Shown here: positions 22,601-28,428 of the stretch, piece after piece
Layout of the letters: the number at the start of each line of letters is the position of its first letter
Numbering within the stretch: the first letter of the stretch is position 1
Source of the DNA: Lindgomyces ingoldianus
Lineage: Eukaryota; Ascomycota; Dothideomycetes; Pleosporales; Lindgomycetaceae
NCBI RefSeq assembly: GCF_010093535.1
Contig: NW_022985170.1
Span: 132,990 to 196,989 of the forward strand
Direction of reading: 5' to 3'
DNA: 64,000 nucleotides
Notes under the pieces: generated by a model
The model's database searches: none
The model's input: only the letters and a program-made list of their open reading frames with translations
What the model was told of the DNA's origin: nothing
Position numbers and translations under genes: made by a program

Positions 22601-23912
22601 CTCTCTGGCCCCTGACTTTCACTTGACCGGAGACAATACGACCTAGACACTCTAAGGTTCCGCTCGGGAGAAGTCGAGCTTTGTCACCGGTTCGATAGAG
22701 AACGCCAAATTTGGGATGTCGCAAAAATGCTGCAGCCGTGAGCTCAGGGCGATTGAGGTACTCTTCAGCGACCTGCGGTCCTCCTACGACCAGTTCCCCA
22801 ACTTCCCCTGTTGGCAATATCTTGATATCTGTGGACGACTCGCCTTCCAGAGCAGGTGTGACAATGAAGGCTGACACTGTCTCCAAAGGGAACCCAATGT
22901 TACCGACGGAAAAGTCGCTTTGAAAGTGGGGCTGCAGAGTACAGTGGATTGCGGCCTCCGTGGGTCCGTACATACCCCAGAGGATGCTCTTTTGGGTGGC
23001 GTCACCACCAAACTCCTGGACAACATGTCTGGTGAGCATTTCGCCGATGGTGAGGAGCAGTTTCAATCCGGGCACACTTGCGCGCCCGCGGAGCAAGTTA
23101 CTAACGACAGTGGGTGTAAGCTCGGCAGCGTCGATCTCCATTAGTTTGATAGTGCCTGGCAAATCGTTAAGCATTTGAGCCCGAGTGCATCCAACTAAAG
23201 TGCAGCCTCTAAATAGGGGAAAGAAGATCTCAAAGATCGAAACGTCAAAAGTCGGGGCCGCAAATTGAAGGAATCGCGAAAAGCGTGGGATGTGTTGGTC
23301 ATGAGCCATTAAGCTTTGAGTGACTGCTCGATGAGACACGCTGACGGCCTTTGGGAGGCCTGTCGACCCGGATGTGTACAAGACGTATGCCAAATCTTTC
23401 GGATGTACGGCCTCTTCTACATGCAGACTATCTTCTTTATGCTGGGTTGTCTCCTGGTCCACCACAAGCACTTCGACACCTCGATCCAGAGGAATTCTCT
23501 CCTTGAGAGTTGATGTGGTAATAACCAGATTTGCCGTTATGTCCTTCAGAATGAAGCTCAACCGCTGCTTGGGAGTGTCTATTCCCAACGGGCAAAATGC
23601 TTTACCGGCCTTGAGGATTGCCAGGAGAGTGATGTAGAGCTCCGGACACTGAGGTAAAAAGACGGGTATAATAGCAGAGGTATGTTTCAGCCCAGTCAGC
23701 GTGCGGTAGATTCTCTTAGCAAGATCATCACTAAGGATGTGCAGAGATTCGTAAGAAAGCTTTTGTCTCATCGATCCGTCTTTTAGGAAATCGATAGCGG
23801 GCCCTGCATTACTTGAGGATTGTCGAACAAGATGATGAAGAAGCCGTGGGCCTTCAATCGGAACAGGATGTGGATTTAGGACAGACAACCCCGAACCTAG
23901 TTGGTGAAGCAT
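7686..23912 (-). CDS. sidC: Ferricrocin-type siderophore nonribosomal peptide synthetase (SidC/NPS2 family)
   Basis: One frame of 5408 codons; a 54-nt in-frame intron (7877-7824) probably trims it to 5390 aa. Domain order from core motifs (approximate residues): A1 30-540, T 566, C1 640-1070, A2 1110-1570, T 1636, C2 1715-2140, A3 2180-2640, T 2683, C3 2765-3180, A4 3230-3720, T 3765, C4 3850-4270, T 4325, C5 4405-4830, T 4881, C6 4960-5390: four A-T-C modules, then T-C, T-C. No thioesterase; C6 (HHALYDG) probably cyclises. Such synthetases make ferrichrome-type hexapeptides, here presumably ferricrocin, the intracellular iron store. The pocket code of A4, read by eye (D V L D I G G I G K), fits an acyl-hydroxyornithine domain, and A4 would load the last three T domains in trans. 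Divergent from sidA with shared GATA sites. The product could be another ferrichrome. Confidence 0.95.
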   Translation of the reverse strand: MLHQLGSGLSVLNPHPVPIEGPRLLHHLVRQSSSNAGPAIDFLKDGSMRQKLSYESLHILSDDLAKRIYRTLTGLKHTSAIIPVFLPQCPELYITLLAILKAGKAFCPLGIDTPKQRLSFILKDITANLVITTSTLKERIPLDRGVEVLVVDQETTQHKEDSLHVEEAVHPKDLAYVLYTSGSTGLPKAVSVSHRAVTQSLMAHDQHIPRFSRFLQFAAPTFDVSIFEIFFPLFRGCTLVGCTRAQMLNDLPGTIKLMEIDAAELTPTVVSNLLRGRASVPGLKLLLTIGEMLTRHVVQEFGGDATQKSILWGMYGPTEAAIHCTLQPHFQSDFSVGNIGFPLETVSAFIVTPALEGESSTDIKILPTGEVGELVVGGPQVAEEYLNRPELTAAAFLRHPKFGVLYRTGDKARLLPSGTLECLGRIVSGQVKVRGQRVELGEIEQIISKVDGCHTVSVVVIEDTLVAFCAVGSSAASKSEVINTCNRWLPSYMVPADIIFVPCMPQLASGKIDKKELEAQYVRDCQVDDSPGSKLPDEFGRTVQRILEHTLGRKITLSTAFSYAGVDSLRSIQIASSLREKGYRIGAVDVLSSNNLEELLTICKSERAYLAQNMTADFSAISNAAMRLSDLDSHQTDIVDIIPCTPLQEAMLAETIGRPDAYCNWIETELPASYTFSQVRGFFDILAKENEILRSGFCVTSSLNSSSFAQVVWKALHKSQIIEVTNFSKKFSLSSMESLFRPFTVQVNATSPKTRLVFQIHHALYDGWSFDLLLKDFANIIRGRSLDSRPQFRQVVTYYEQLSSGAEKAESISFWAHMLKGYCPEPLRNFNGKTICNNYLQSLARSSSVNVKSLHEGANNCTVNPQVFFQAALAYILGSYLGSTDVVIGTVTSGRTIPVTGIENIMGPCIASLPLRVDLSKCSTIKDILDRVQNSNRAMLSHATLPLRDIIRSCGVPPDSHLFEVLFVWQETIFSKASGPFEIKTIGSADDLEFKLTLEFEPRADCVSCRATYDSSVLPETQVKYLLQHIDELVNHFLEKPTAEFNGVSHCFSPQSLSIANPSPQQTSFSHGPAYAVERWAAETPDKEAVIFGTIFNGSMVEKERLTYSALNSRANQLAHALQERGIGGDSLICVLLEKSVNLYVAILAILKVGSGYLPILPDSPPERITKILSEAQVNICLSETPFLKDARHEGSYLVLDLDTMDTSTYPDQNLSVEYDGSYLAYAIFTSGSTGAPKGVLVTQENLMSNLEVLLDLYPTPADSRLLQACSQAFDVSVFEIFFTWYAGLCLCSATKDDLYQDFEAAIVSLGVTHLSLTPTVASLVNPKHVPKVRFLVTAGEALTEHVRRQWAGKGLYQGYGPSETTNICTVRASVTMEDAINNIGAPFRNTSAFVLDPRCSTIVPRGGIGELCFGGAQVFRGYLNMPELNARKIINHPSYGRIYRSGDMGVLLPDDSILFTGRSDDQIKIRGQRVELGEVTSCIIDCVAVEDCVTLLFQQTESSQKLVTFWVPTKASAKRFELLPFQSFSSAIQDIFESLAPKLPTYMIPSHLIPITQIPVTSQTKVDKKRLFQVFQDLSSKQLELVTHNSPPDNYDGELSEQERPIAEALAGSIGVPLADIQRNSSFFNVGLDSISAIRFSRKLQEIGIGAIPVSVILKNASVARLSSKIRVASTSEVLARRLLHEPGKVLQLAHINQIRSEFEKRGERVKKILPCTSLQEAMLSSAPSATCSSYYNTMVFEVTGEVSKLKKCWTLMFQRHEIFRTAFVPTDDKDYAFAQVVLEYEDPIWDELESIDDTEAYVERTLSHLLRSFKPPVRLATLESSTSTKLVFCCHHALYDGQAISSLLQEVQQAYYGSILPPSVPYERYLQHMISQDFIAADQFWKTSLAGLEPTSFPDLSGTSKKYGSSVSSPRQILHVPLQDVLMMCQDSSVSLLSMIQAAWGKLLHFYTGETNLCFGNVVSGRSLPGEDLDQLIAPCFNTLPVRLNLNAARSNTDLVRQLHNFNIDSLPFHLTPLRRIQAKVKRETAHLFDTLVILQQPSNPLDESIWRLERDAGDMNFPIVCEVSQSPLHDQLSVTLHHQTHLVSETDAHMIVKTFSYALSSCVQFPSAAAGDTFGFPSDILARSNFDFVPATPTEGPGLHSAFEGNASLRSNQVALDFQHDNNTRTTWTFGELNAKANQIAHALIERNIGPEDIIPVYIQKSPQFYACILGVLKAGAAFTPLHPELPEARKKFMLSEIHPKVLLCVSDSALDWCRDVEVVNVDTLERNPTENPVIQGLASTNLAYCLYTSGSTGVPKAVGVEHRSPIQTIESSRPLVPWSHDSRLLQYAAITFDMCYYDCFLAWTFGFALCTAEQNALMNNITHVVNSLNVDLLDLTPSIAAGLSREDVPGVKWLYCIGETMVPDIVQRWEGACVNSYGPTEAAFCTTIFPVRKDIKNTVIGMPFPTTSFAVFPKNGERALPVLGVGELYIGGAQIARGYYNNSALTEERFVYRSGQRFYKSGDMVRMLSDGNFEFIGRADDQVKIRGLRVELGEISHVLQECDEDISSVTTQILRKDADAKQQLVAFLVTTAWDKTFELKIKAKRAATDHLPFYMVPQFFIFIEKIPKSMAGKVDKKALGVIFQDSEDTQLISEETMEQATSHSWTETENQVRTIFARLSGTQTECIHPTTSIHQLGLDSISAVQIAAGLRRKGYEVHAVDVLKYTSCVELAACLDRPGGLSSREAKKFNFQEFDNMFRFDILKAFGIKDEDVEAVRPCTPLQRGIISRFIAREGTVYYNYLRLRLNDDIDAPRLRQAWSLVMKKHQMLRTGFAELKDSNHSFAMVQFAATTVSLPWDEENAKNDPQEVDEWYLQSTLQTLKQLHRPPWRIRFNKENGQAHLHLAIFHAIFDAESLQAIFTDVSRAYNDLPLGIPTSLEPLLDMILTLGASEDIQRTHFWEKLGKGLAVTRFPNVAPLRYNAVSPAVVTKICSTSVVDLEAGCRKSNITLQAAGIASWASILSAYTGESSVTCGVVLSGRNVEAAESAVFPCITTMPFVCKVGKDKRKMLRDIMALNAEIQRHQFTPLNEIQRMMGHPNEPLFDTIFAFQKIPNKGQVDMLWEVVDERASVDYPISIELEPVGERVEIRLTFLPHMIPREQAALILGQLDHLLAQFVFSEVQSPNVVHYNQDLYSITPAREHTIPSKVSLLHELVEIFVNESPSRIALEFASAISNGQYTSKTWTYTQLNSEANRIAHMLISHGVKPGGLVGICFDKCPEASFAILGILKAGAAFVALDPGAPSRRRAFIVKDSGAIVVMSMITQSTDLIAHLDVPILNLDEMDLKSTPVTKPVLERDIVPQDRSYCLYTSGTTGTPKGCELTHENAVQAMLSFQRIFAGHWNEDSRWLQFASFHFDVSVLEQFWSWSVGICVVSAPRDLIFEDLATSIRVLGITHIDLTPSLAQTLHPDDVPSLCKGVFITGGESLKQEILDVWGPKGVIYNGYGPTEATIGVTMYPRVPATGKPSNIGPQFDNVGSYVLTPNSDVPVLRGGVGELCVSGKLVGKGYLNRPELTLERFPHIPHFNERVYRTGDLVRILHDGTFDFLGRADDQVKLRGQRLEIGEINSVIKQFGLGISDVATLILKHPRQQKDQLVSFVVTTSRMNGEPRILIDGGRLLEDCKEACHEKLPGYMVPTHFIALSAMPLSASNKAEVRKLREMYNALTVSDLQALAGTLNINDMRWSMDEEKIRKVLKDMLHLNESEIKKSSSIFELGLDSVSVIGFVRALKQVGFSNATASTVMKNTSIARLAKVLKKRGPEHNDRGSILAAQQSITATQHRHRRAVAEALHMDPRNIEALAPCTPLQQGMIARSLDSEKGLYFNTFRFNLSNRVQEHALRFAWQEVFSATQILRTIFSNTEDGFVQAAIGKLPFPWRSCELSNDDSLGAYLDDMKREWSQQNQTFLMKKPFELAFVATPLRKVLAVHIFHALYDGNSIALMVKTVWEIYNGCWSGKIGPPFQSVLACGPLRNVDGAQNFWHKHLSDNAFRPIPGRIGQSDEPSITMVIREIQGLSKYELARRKLGVTPQAIAQACWATVLHKYVKGTVTLGMVVSGRNIDFEDVDQVIGPLFNTIPYQHRVDSQDTWASLVKKAHDFNVGVHPYQHIPLRDIMKWCKRSPSQPLFDTLFVYQIAEADEKWVKNNAWELIDGSVEADFPLTIDIEQRGGKSLKITLVTQGHVSDPELSNRLMNDFEKTLDEILNDTGENINFSFIEEVGADGLPASSENKNMPTFTDGADDFEWSKSAIAMREEVAKLAGTRITDISETTSIFELGLDSIDAIKLSSRLKKRGIDVPVSGIMRALTIPRMARISSNNTGLIQRHSDMIFRSHKRRLENCLQRRRILVEDIEQVLPLTPLQEAMVAEMVASEYTRYYNHDVLKLAPDTDVEKLKAAWTKLVENSPILRTSFIGVDDPNIDFSFAQVVHRVPHAFWQNLKVEGKPNFLGIFESIRRKAVKASQPGPLFHIHRIDSGDQRYLVLSVSHALYDGWSLGLLHSDVRRSYFGQFSSRPSYDSALQEILTATGSDAAAFWRDHLSEAKPSLLPRRPGMKTPDHQRVCRMEQTSKTDLESIASFAKRYNITLQTVGQTIYALVLASYIQSLDVIFGSVLSGRDNDNMSEILFPTMNTVAIRTILHGTRLEMLRYVQENFMGVKQWQHFPLRKAQAIAGAQGSLFESLFIYQKRLEDRDENTPQLYESVEGQSGVEYPVCVEMEVVDDELIWRCAVKEDVFDHTGAEGLLKRLDTVLKALLEHPGAPTIDFTPAGTSICGLPGFQEEQHQDAESNSPKNEDHSQSLLESPTARIIREVMAFVSKIPEEEITEGMTIFHLGLDSISAIKVSSLLRKRSVILSVGEMLKAATVENMAQLADERTPASDEDAHDAEALLESALGHIEQAAILRQAGMEEQNVEQLLPASAGQIYMLSVWINSNKTIFYPEFSYKLAGSITFQSLQKAWEALVAANPVLRACFVATKDSRVPYVQAVLHSAETAVHDLSRVDGESVSQEIHERSLVQPYAHLFVSESSMGWNLTLKIHHALYDGASLPILMQQLQDLSNGVSSTLSPVTKVFSKFLASSFISSSMPKRKAFWSNYLYGIAQQQPLLPQPFTPSTSKIEIFKRQLLPATRLDSLARQHGLSTQSVFFAIYARLYASLVPTPSDRDVVIGIYLANRSHPSIPTLAQSAIPTVNLVALRVSKPLEMEVWDTAAQIQYDIQEISMVENAGVGLWEVREWTGVKVDTFVNFLKLPESEKDKDREYGTKIRVVGEWEENVSKVVEMKGRGPDGPGWLVDGHVQKAYLVSYTSSDYLRNCMLMSLQHALDIEATIRNGALNVGVFAPVGMIGLEEGEKLIRDLRSELEGLE
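7824..7877 (-). other. Probable in-frame 54-nt intron in the NRPS gene
   Basis: On the minus strand this segment starts GTAAGC, contains TGCTAATG as a branch site 10-20 nt before CTACAG, and is exactly 18 codons long without a stop. Its translation (VSYTSSDY...) is unlike the surrounding C-terminal condensation-like sequence, and splicing joins AYL directly to HALDIEA. Confidence 0.75.
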
Positions 23913-24467
23913 TTTGCGGGTTTCCTAATTAGGCAATAGTGCAGTCGAGCTCAGTGATGGGGAGAGATTTAGAGAATTCGTTGCGTTATGTTTCTCAGGT
24001 CGAGAATTTCGGCGAGAGGAAAGGCTGATGAAGAACTTGAGCGCAGAGGAAGCTTCCTCCCGTTTAATAAAAATGAACTTGAAGGCCGTATTCGAAGTGA
24101 TGAGAAATTGCTGCGTACTGGTTGGTCCTTCCTGGATACAGGAGTTTTGCTTTTTGCGGAGGTAGAAGAGGAAAATGCCCACGTGAAGACCCGTCAACTC
24201 ACCAAAGCGCGTCGCCGTTCGTCAAAAGAATGCGCCGGATGCTCCACGCTCCCCACACCCGAGTGTTGAAGAGTGAATGTTCTCGGGTAATGCCAAGTCA
24301 TCAGATCGTAGAGTCGGCGTTGCTGGCCGCCAAAACCTAGGTGAGGCGGAGAGAAGATGGGGAGCCTAGTTGCGAGTTCCTCAGCGGTGATGTATCAAGG
24401 TCATTCGCCACGGTGTGATGTCTGTAAGGTGAGGGAATCGTGTGGTTGCGTCAATGCATCATCCATC

Positions 24468-24476
24468 TTATCAGAT
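24468..24476 (-). promoter_or_regulatory. Iron-GATA (SreA-type) site
   Basis: Reads ATCTGATAA on the minus strand, an exact ATCWGATAA match, about 560 bp upstream of the NRPS start codon. Confidence 0.75.
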
Positions 24477-25877
24477 GAGATTCATGCTGTTCAGTCGCAA
24501 ACGAGTTAGGAAGGGACAGCACAATAACAACCACAACAAATGGCGCCATAGCGTCGAGGCGTTCAGGTGTGCTGGCAAACCGCGCCTTCCAAGGAGGCTG
24601 CCGACCTTCTCGGGTTTGCAGAAGATGGCAGGTGTGAGGGTTGCGGTGCCCCTTGGCGTCATTGGCTTGCGGGCCATGTCCGTCTCTTTCTTCCCGTCTT
24701 CGCTCCAGGTTATCCCACACCTCAGTTCCCCTTTTCACTTCAATCCTCCATATATGAGTAAGACAGACTTTACCTTCGAACCGGGCTAGACGCTGCCAAC
24801 CAAAGTCATTGCAAACAGGAGCCGATCTCGGACATCGCGAGCAGGCTCTTGTTGTAGAGGAAAATGGAGGAATACAAGAATGCAGATCGGGTGTGGGTGC
24901 GGCCGCCGAATCCTCGGCATGGACCCGGCAAATAATCCGACGATCAGATATGTCGACTCCTTGTACACAACATCCGAGCAACTAATCGCGAGAAAGGGGA
25001 CCACTACTCTGCAGGTGCTGGGTTACATATGCGGCTGTATTTCTCGTACAGATGCGTACTTGGTTGTGGGCGCATATCACCTTTCCCTGAAACCTTTTCA
25101 TTGCGTGAGATGACCAGGGGATATTTCCAACATTATCGGAACGTTCTAGGGGTTAGGACATCCGTCCCCACGAAACCTCCATTTCGAACTTAAATTGATG
25201 TCAACTTTCATTTTCAAGGAGGGAGGGTTACGGGAAGTTCTGGCCCTTCCAAACATAGATCCTCCAGAAGTATCGCTTCCTTGCATTCTCGCAATTCGCC
25301 CGGTGGCCTAGCAACATGTCTAATCGTTTGAATTGGTACTTGCGCACTATCGAGGATCATGATTCGAATCTACTCTACCAGTTCAATGCTTATAGGATAC
25401 GGGTACAACAGTGTACACCAAGATACGACGTGGCAGCGCCTTCGCTTGAAAGAATCTCGGTTGGTGTACAAATTTCATTCTCACTAGAACAAATGTCTGT
25501 TATTATTCACTGAACTACTACCCAAGCAAGAAATATGCTCAGATAGCTACCAAAACTGATTAACTGTAAATGATTTAGCACAAGCAGCTGCTCTAGTCCT
25601 TAAGAGCTCCTCTAAAGTTCGGCTCGGTGAGGTGCTCTCAATGCTCGTGGCCTTGAGGGGGGAAATATCTAGATTGCTTCGTATGCCTCATGCGTCATCT
25701 CCTACATATTACTCTCCTGGCGCTAACTGAGCTGAAATATGGATGGAGCAATCAGCGGCGAGGCGTGCTAGCCTTTAATAGCAGCTATTCCGGCGAACGC
25801 TGCATGTAGATGCTGCAGTTTGAGCTGTGCCAGAGATGAATGGGCCAACAATGGCCGAAGTTCGGAGAACTGAAATT

Positions 25878-25896
25878 TTATCTGATGATCAGATAA
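25878..25896. promoter_or_regulatory. Palindromic double iron-GATA site
   Basis: TTATCTGATGATCAGATAA: two exact ATCAGATAA sites in opposite orientation separated by a single G, making a 9-1-9 perfect inverted repeat. Lies about 850 bp upstream of the sidA ATG. Each arm is a full SreA-type site, so two zinc-finger proteins or both fingers of one protein could dock here. Confidence 0.85.
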
Positions 25897-26093
25897 CTTT
25901 GCTGCCCCGCCGCTAAGCCTCTTACCACATTTCTAACCTTGCATCCCACGTCCCCAAGCTTCGCTTTAGTTCAAAAGCAATTCAGTACAAGCGTTGCGGG
26001 GCATCTGCGAAAATTTTGCCTGCATCATGACCTGGTTGGGGTCGATGTGACCGTCTCCTGCCGGCCTTTACGCCGATCCATTCATATGCGTTG

Positions 26094-26102
26094 TTATCTG
26101 AT
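26094..26102 (-). promoter_or_regulatory. Iron-GATA (SreA-type) site
   Basis: Reads ATCAGATAA on the minus strand, an exact ATCWGATAA match about 650 bp upstream of the sidA start. Confidence 0.75.
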
Positions 26103-26682
26103 TCCAAGATTAGATGGAGTGATCCCTGACATTGTCATCTACCCCAGCCCTCCGTTACCGCCGATGGAGGCCTGCTATCATCGAGTCGAGCGGCCTGCAA
26201 ACCGCTTTCAATAATGGGAATTCATCGTACCATTCTCTCCTGAGATCCCTGATCGCACGCGGAGAGGAAGTAAACTTACTCAAGCCAAGCATGGAACGCG
26301 GATGCAGCCGGTTTGGCTACAGCGGTAGTGTACGCCATCATCTTCGTTCAAAATGGGGATCGAGGACAATGTTCTTTCGCAAATTAGTCCCTCTGAACTC
26401 GCTTTCTTGCCTTTGAATAAAGTCTTGACACATGTAAGCCCGATTTCTCCATTAAAGTTCAGGGTCTTCCCTGCCCGATTGTCCAGTGCGTCACCATCCA
26501 CAAGTTAAGCCACTGACGGGTTCCTTTACGTTCAGACGATTTACTGTGGCCACTTCTTCCATCTTATTCACGTCTTTCGCACGGACCTGTCACAGTGACG
26601 GTTGACAGCTGTCAGTGCACTCTCGCACTCCAATTGGAGCCCCAAGTGAGCAAACCACCACTGTTCCACGTCCCTGACTGAC

Positions 26683-26751
26683 ATGTACTCACCTCCTTCA
26701 AGCTTTACTGATCTGCAGCCTTCACGTACCTTGATATCACCGCGAAAATGA
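26683..26751 (+). promoter_or_regulatory. 22-codon upstream ORF overlapping the sidA start codon
   Basis: An ATG at 26683 opens a frame of 22 codons ([10 protein letters not shown]...) ending in TGA at 26749-26751, so stop and sidA start share the bases ATGA. If the transcript begins upstream of 26683, ribosomes would have to leak past or reinitiate to make SidA. The transcription start is unknown, so its presence in the mRNA is inference. Confidence 0.5.
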
Positions 26752-28428
26752 CTCCTCACGCCGATTTTCGTACGCACTCGGAGAAGTGGAACTCTCCAGC
26801 CGGGCAGGAACCGCTCTTGGGAGCCAGTGAGTGTTTTACCAACGGGCTGGGAAATAGCCACCTTCCTACCGTAGTGAGCCGATCTCATCTTCGACATACA
26901 CCAGAAGAGGAACTACATGATCTCGTATGCGTTGGGTTTGGGCCGGCATCACTCGCCATTGCAGTGGCTCTTCACGATGCGATGGATGGGACAGATCCAT
27001 CCCTTAACATCCCCAGTCTTCAACAAGACGCACCAAAGGTCGCATTTCTGGAGAGACAACACCAATTTGCATGGCATGCCGGAATGCTGCTTCCTGGCGC
27101 GAGAATGCAAATTACGTTCATGAAGGACATGGCGACGTTGAGAAATCCACGGAGCGAGTTTACCTTCATTAATTACCTCTTCAAGAATGGTCGGCTCATT
27201 GAATTCACAAACTTAAACACTTTCCTACCACAGCGAGTGGAATACGAGGATTACATGCGATGGTGTGCGGGATGGTTCGAGGAGGTCGTTCAGTATGATC
27301 AAGAAGTGCTGAAAATTGTGCCTGAAAAATCCTCTAGCGAGGGTGATACTATTTCAACATTCACAGTGTTATCACGAAACCTCCAAACCGGGGAATTACA
27401 ATCTAGGAGGACGAAACACGTGGTCATAGCATCAGGTGGAAGACCAAACATCCCAAAACCGTTCCCTAGCAACCACCCCAAGGTCGTACATTCGTCGCAG
27501 TTTTCTCACATCTCGACGAAGCTCTTGAAAGACTTCCAGCATCCATACAACGTGGCAGTAATCGGGAACGGACAGAGCGCGGCAGAGATCTTTGATTTCT
27601 TGCATTCCCATTACCCTAATGCGAAAACTAGGTTATTAATTAAAGGGGGTGCTTTGCGTCCAAGTGATGATTCACCTTTGTGAGTTGATTTCATATTAAT
27701 ATTCCCTTTGAAACAACATCCTATTTCTGACCGAGCATAGTGTGAACGAGATTTTCAATCCCTCTCGCGTCGACTGCACCTTTTCTCGCGACCCTGATCT
27801 TCGCCACACCACCATCACCGAGGATCGCAATACCAACTATGGCGTTGTACGCCTAAATTTACTCGAACGGATCTACGAGACCTTATACACTCAGCGCATA
27901 CGTTATGGGAACTCTCCCGTCGCGGAGGAGCAATGGCCTCATCGGATTCTACCTTATCGTTCTGTACTCAATTTGGAGGGCTCACCCGTTATCAATGGCG
28001 GAATTCGTCTGCACGTACGAGACCAGAGTCCGCTTTACCTGTCCGATGCGCCGAATGCGGAGGAGAAGGAAGACGAGCTAGATGTCGACGTAGTGTTCGT
28101 AGCGACAGGTTATCAAAGGGATTTGCACGAGACCCTCCTTCAAGACGCACGGAGCTTAATGCCCGGTGGCGGCCTAAAAGATGCAAAATGGACAGTTCAA
28201 CGCGACTACAGAGTACAGTTTGCAGACAAGAAGGTCAGCGACGATGCCGGAGTCTGGCTGCAAGGTTGTTGCGAGAGCTCGCACGGTGTAAGTGTCTACC
28301 GATTGCAATTTCCGGAGTAAGGCTGACGGTGTGTGTGTGCCCGGCAGTTGAGTGACACGCTTCTTTCTATTTTGGCAACACGCGGAGGACAGATTGTCAA
28401 GTCTATCTTTGAAAATAGGTCTGTGTAA
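26748..28428 (+). CDS. sidA: L-ornithine N5-monooxygenase, first step of hydroxamate siderophore synthesis
   Basis: Exons 26748-27679, 27741-28287 and 28348-28428 give 519 aa, close to the roughly 500 aa of characterised SidA proteins. The enzyme uses FAD, NADPH and O2 to hydroxylate ornithine on N5. Seen: FAD motif VGFGPASLA (about residue 62), substrate-loop sequence [15 protein letters not shown] (about 121), NADPH motif [10 protein letters not shown] (about 272), the family hallmark [16 protein letters not shown] across the first splice join, and FVATGY (about 444). The last exon restores the conserved C-terminus [23 protein letters not shown]; without splicing the frame would end in intron 2. 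Divergent from the NRPS with shared iron-GATA sites, so repression by iron is expected. The SidF/SidL-type acetyltransferase needed next is not in this window. Confidence 0.96.

Larger units (their letters stand above)
23913..26747. promoter_or_regulatory. Bidirectional promoter of the siderophore NRPS and ornithine monooxygenase genes
   Basis: The 2.8-kb gap separates the two divergent start codons. ORFs inside it have no family resemblance. It contains four exact ATCWGATAA sites (24468-24476, 25878-25886, 25888-25896, 26094-26102) and a near match at 24943-24951. Fungal iron-sensing GATA repressors (SreA, SRE, Urbs1) are known to bind this 9-mer and shut off siderophore genes when iron is plentiful. 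Chance expectation for this degenerate 9-mer on both strands in 2.8 kb is about 0.04. Direct control by a SreA-type factor is therefore strongly inferred. Confidence 0.85.

Noticed and set aside
24451..24981. 176-codon minus-strand ORF inside the siderophore promoter
   Set aside because: No family resemblance, overlaps other frames and an iron-GATA site; probably chance.
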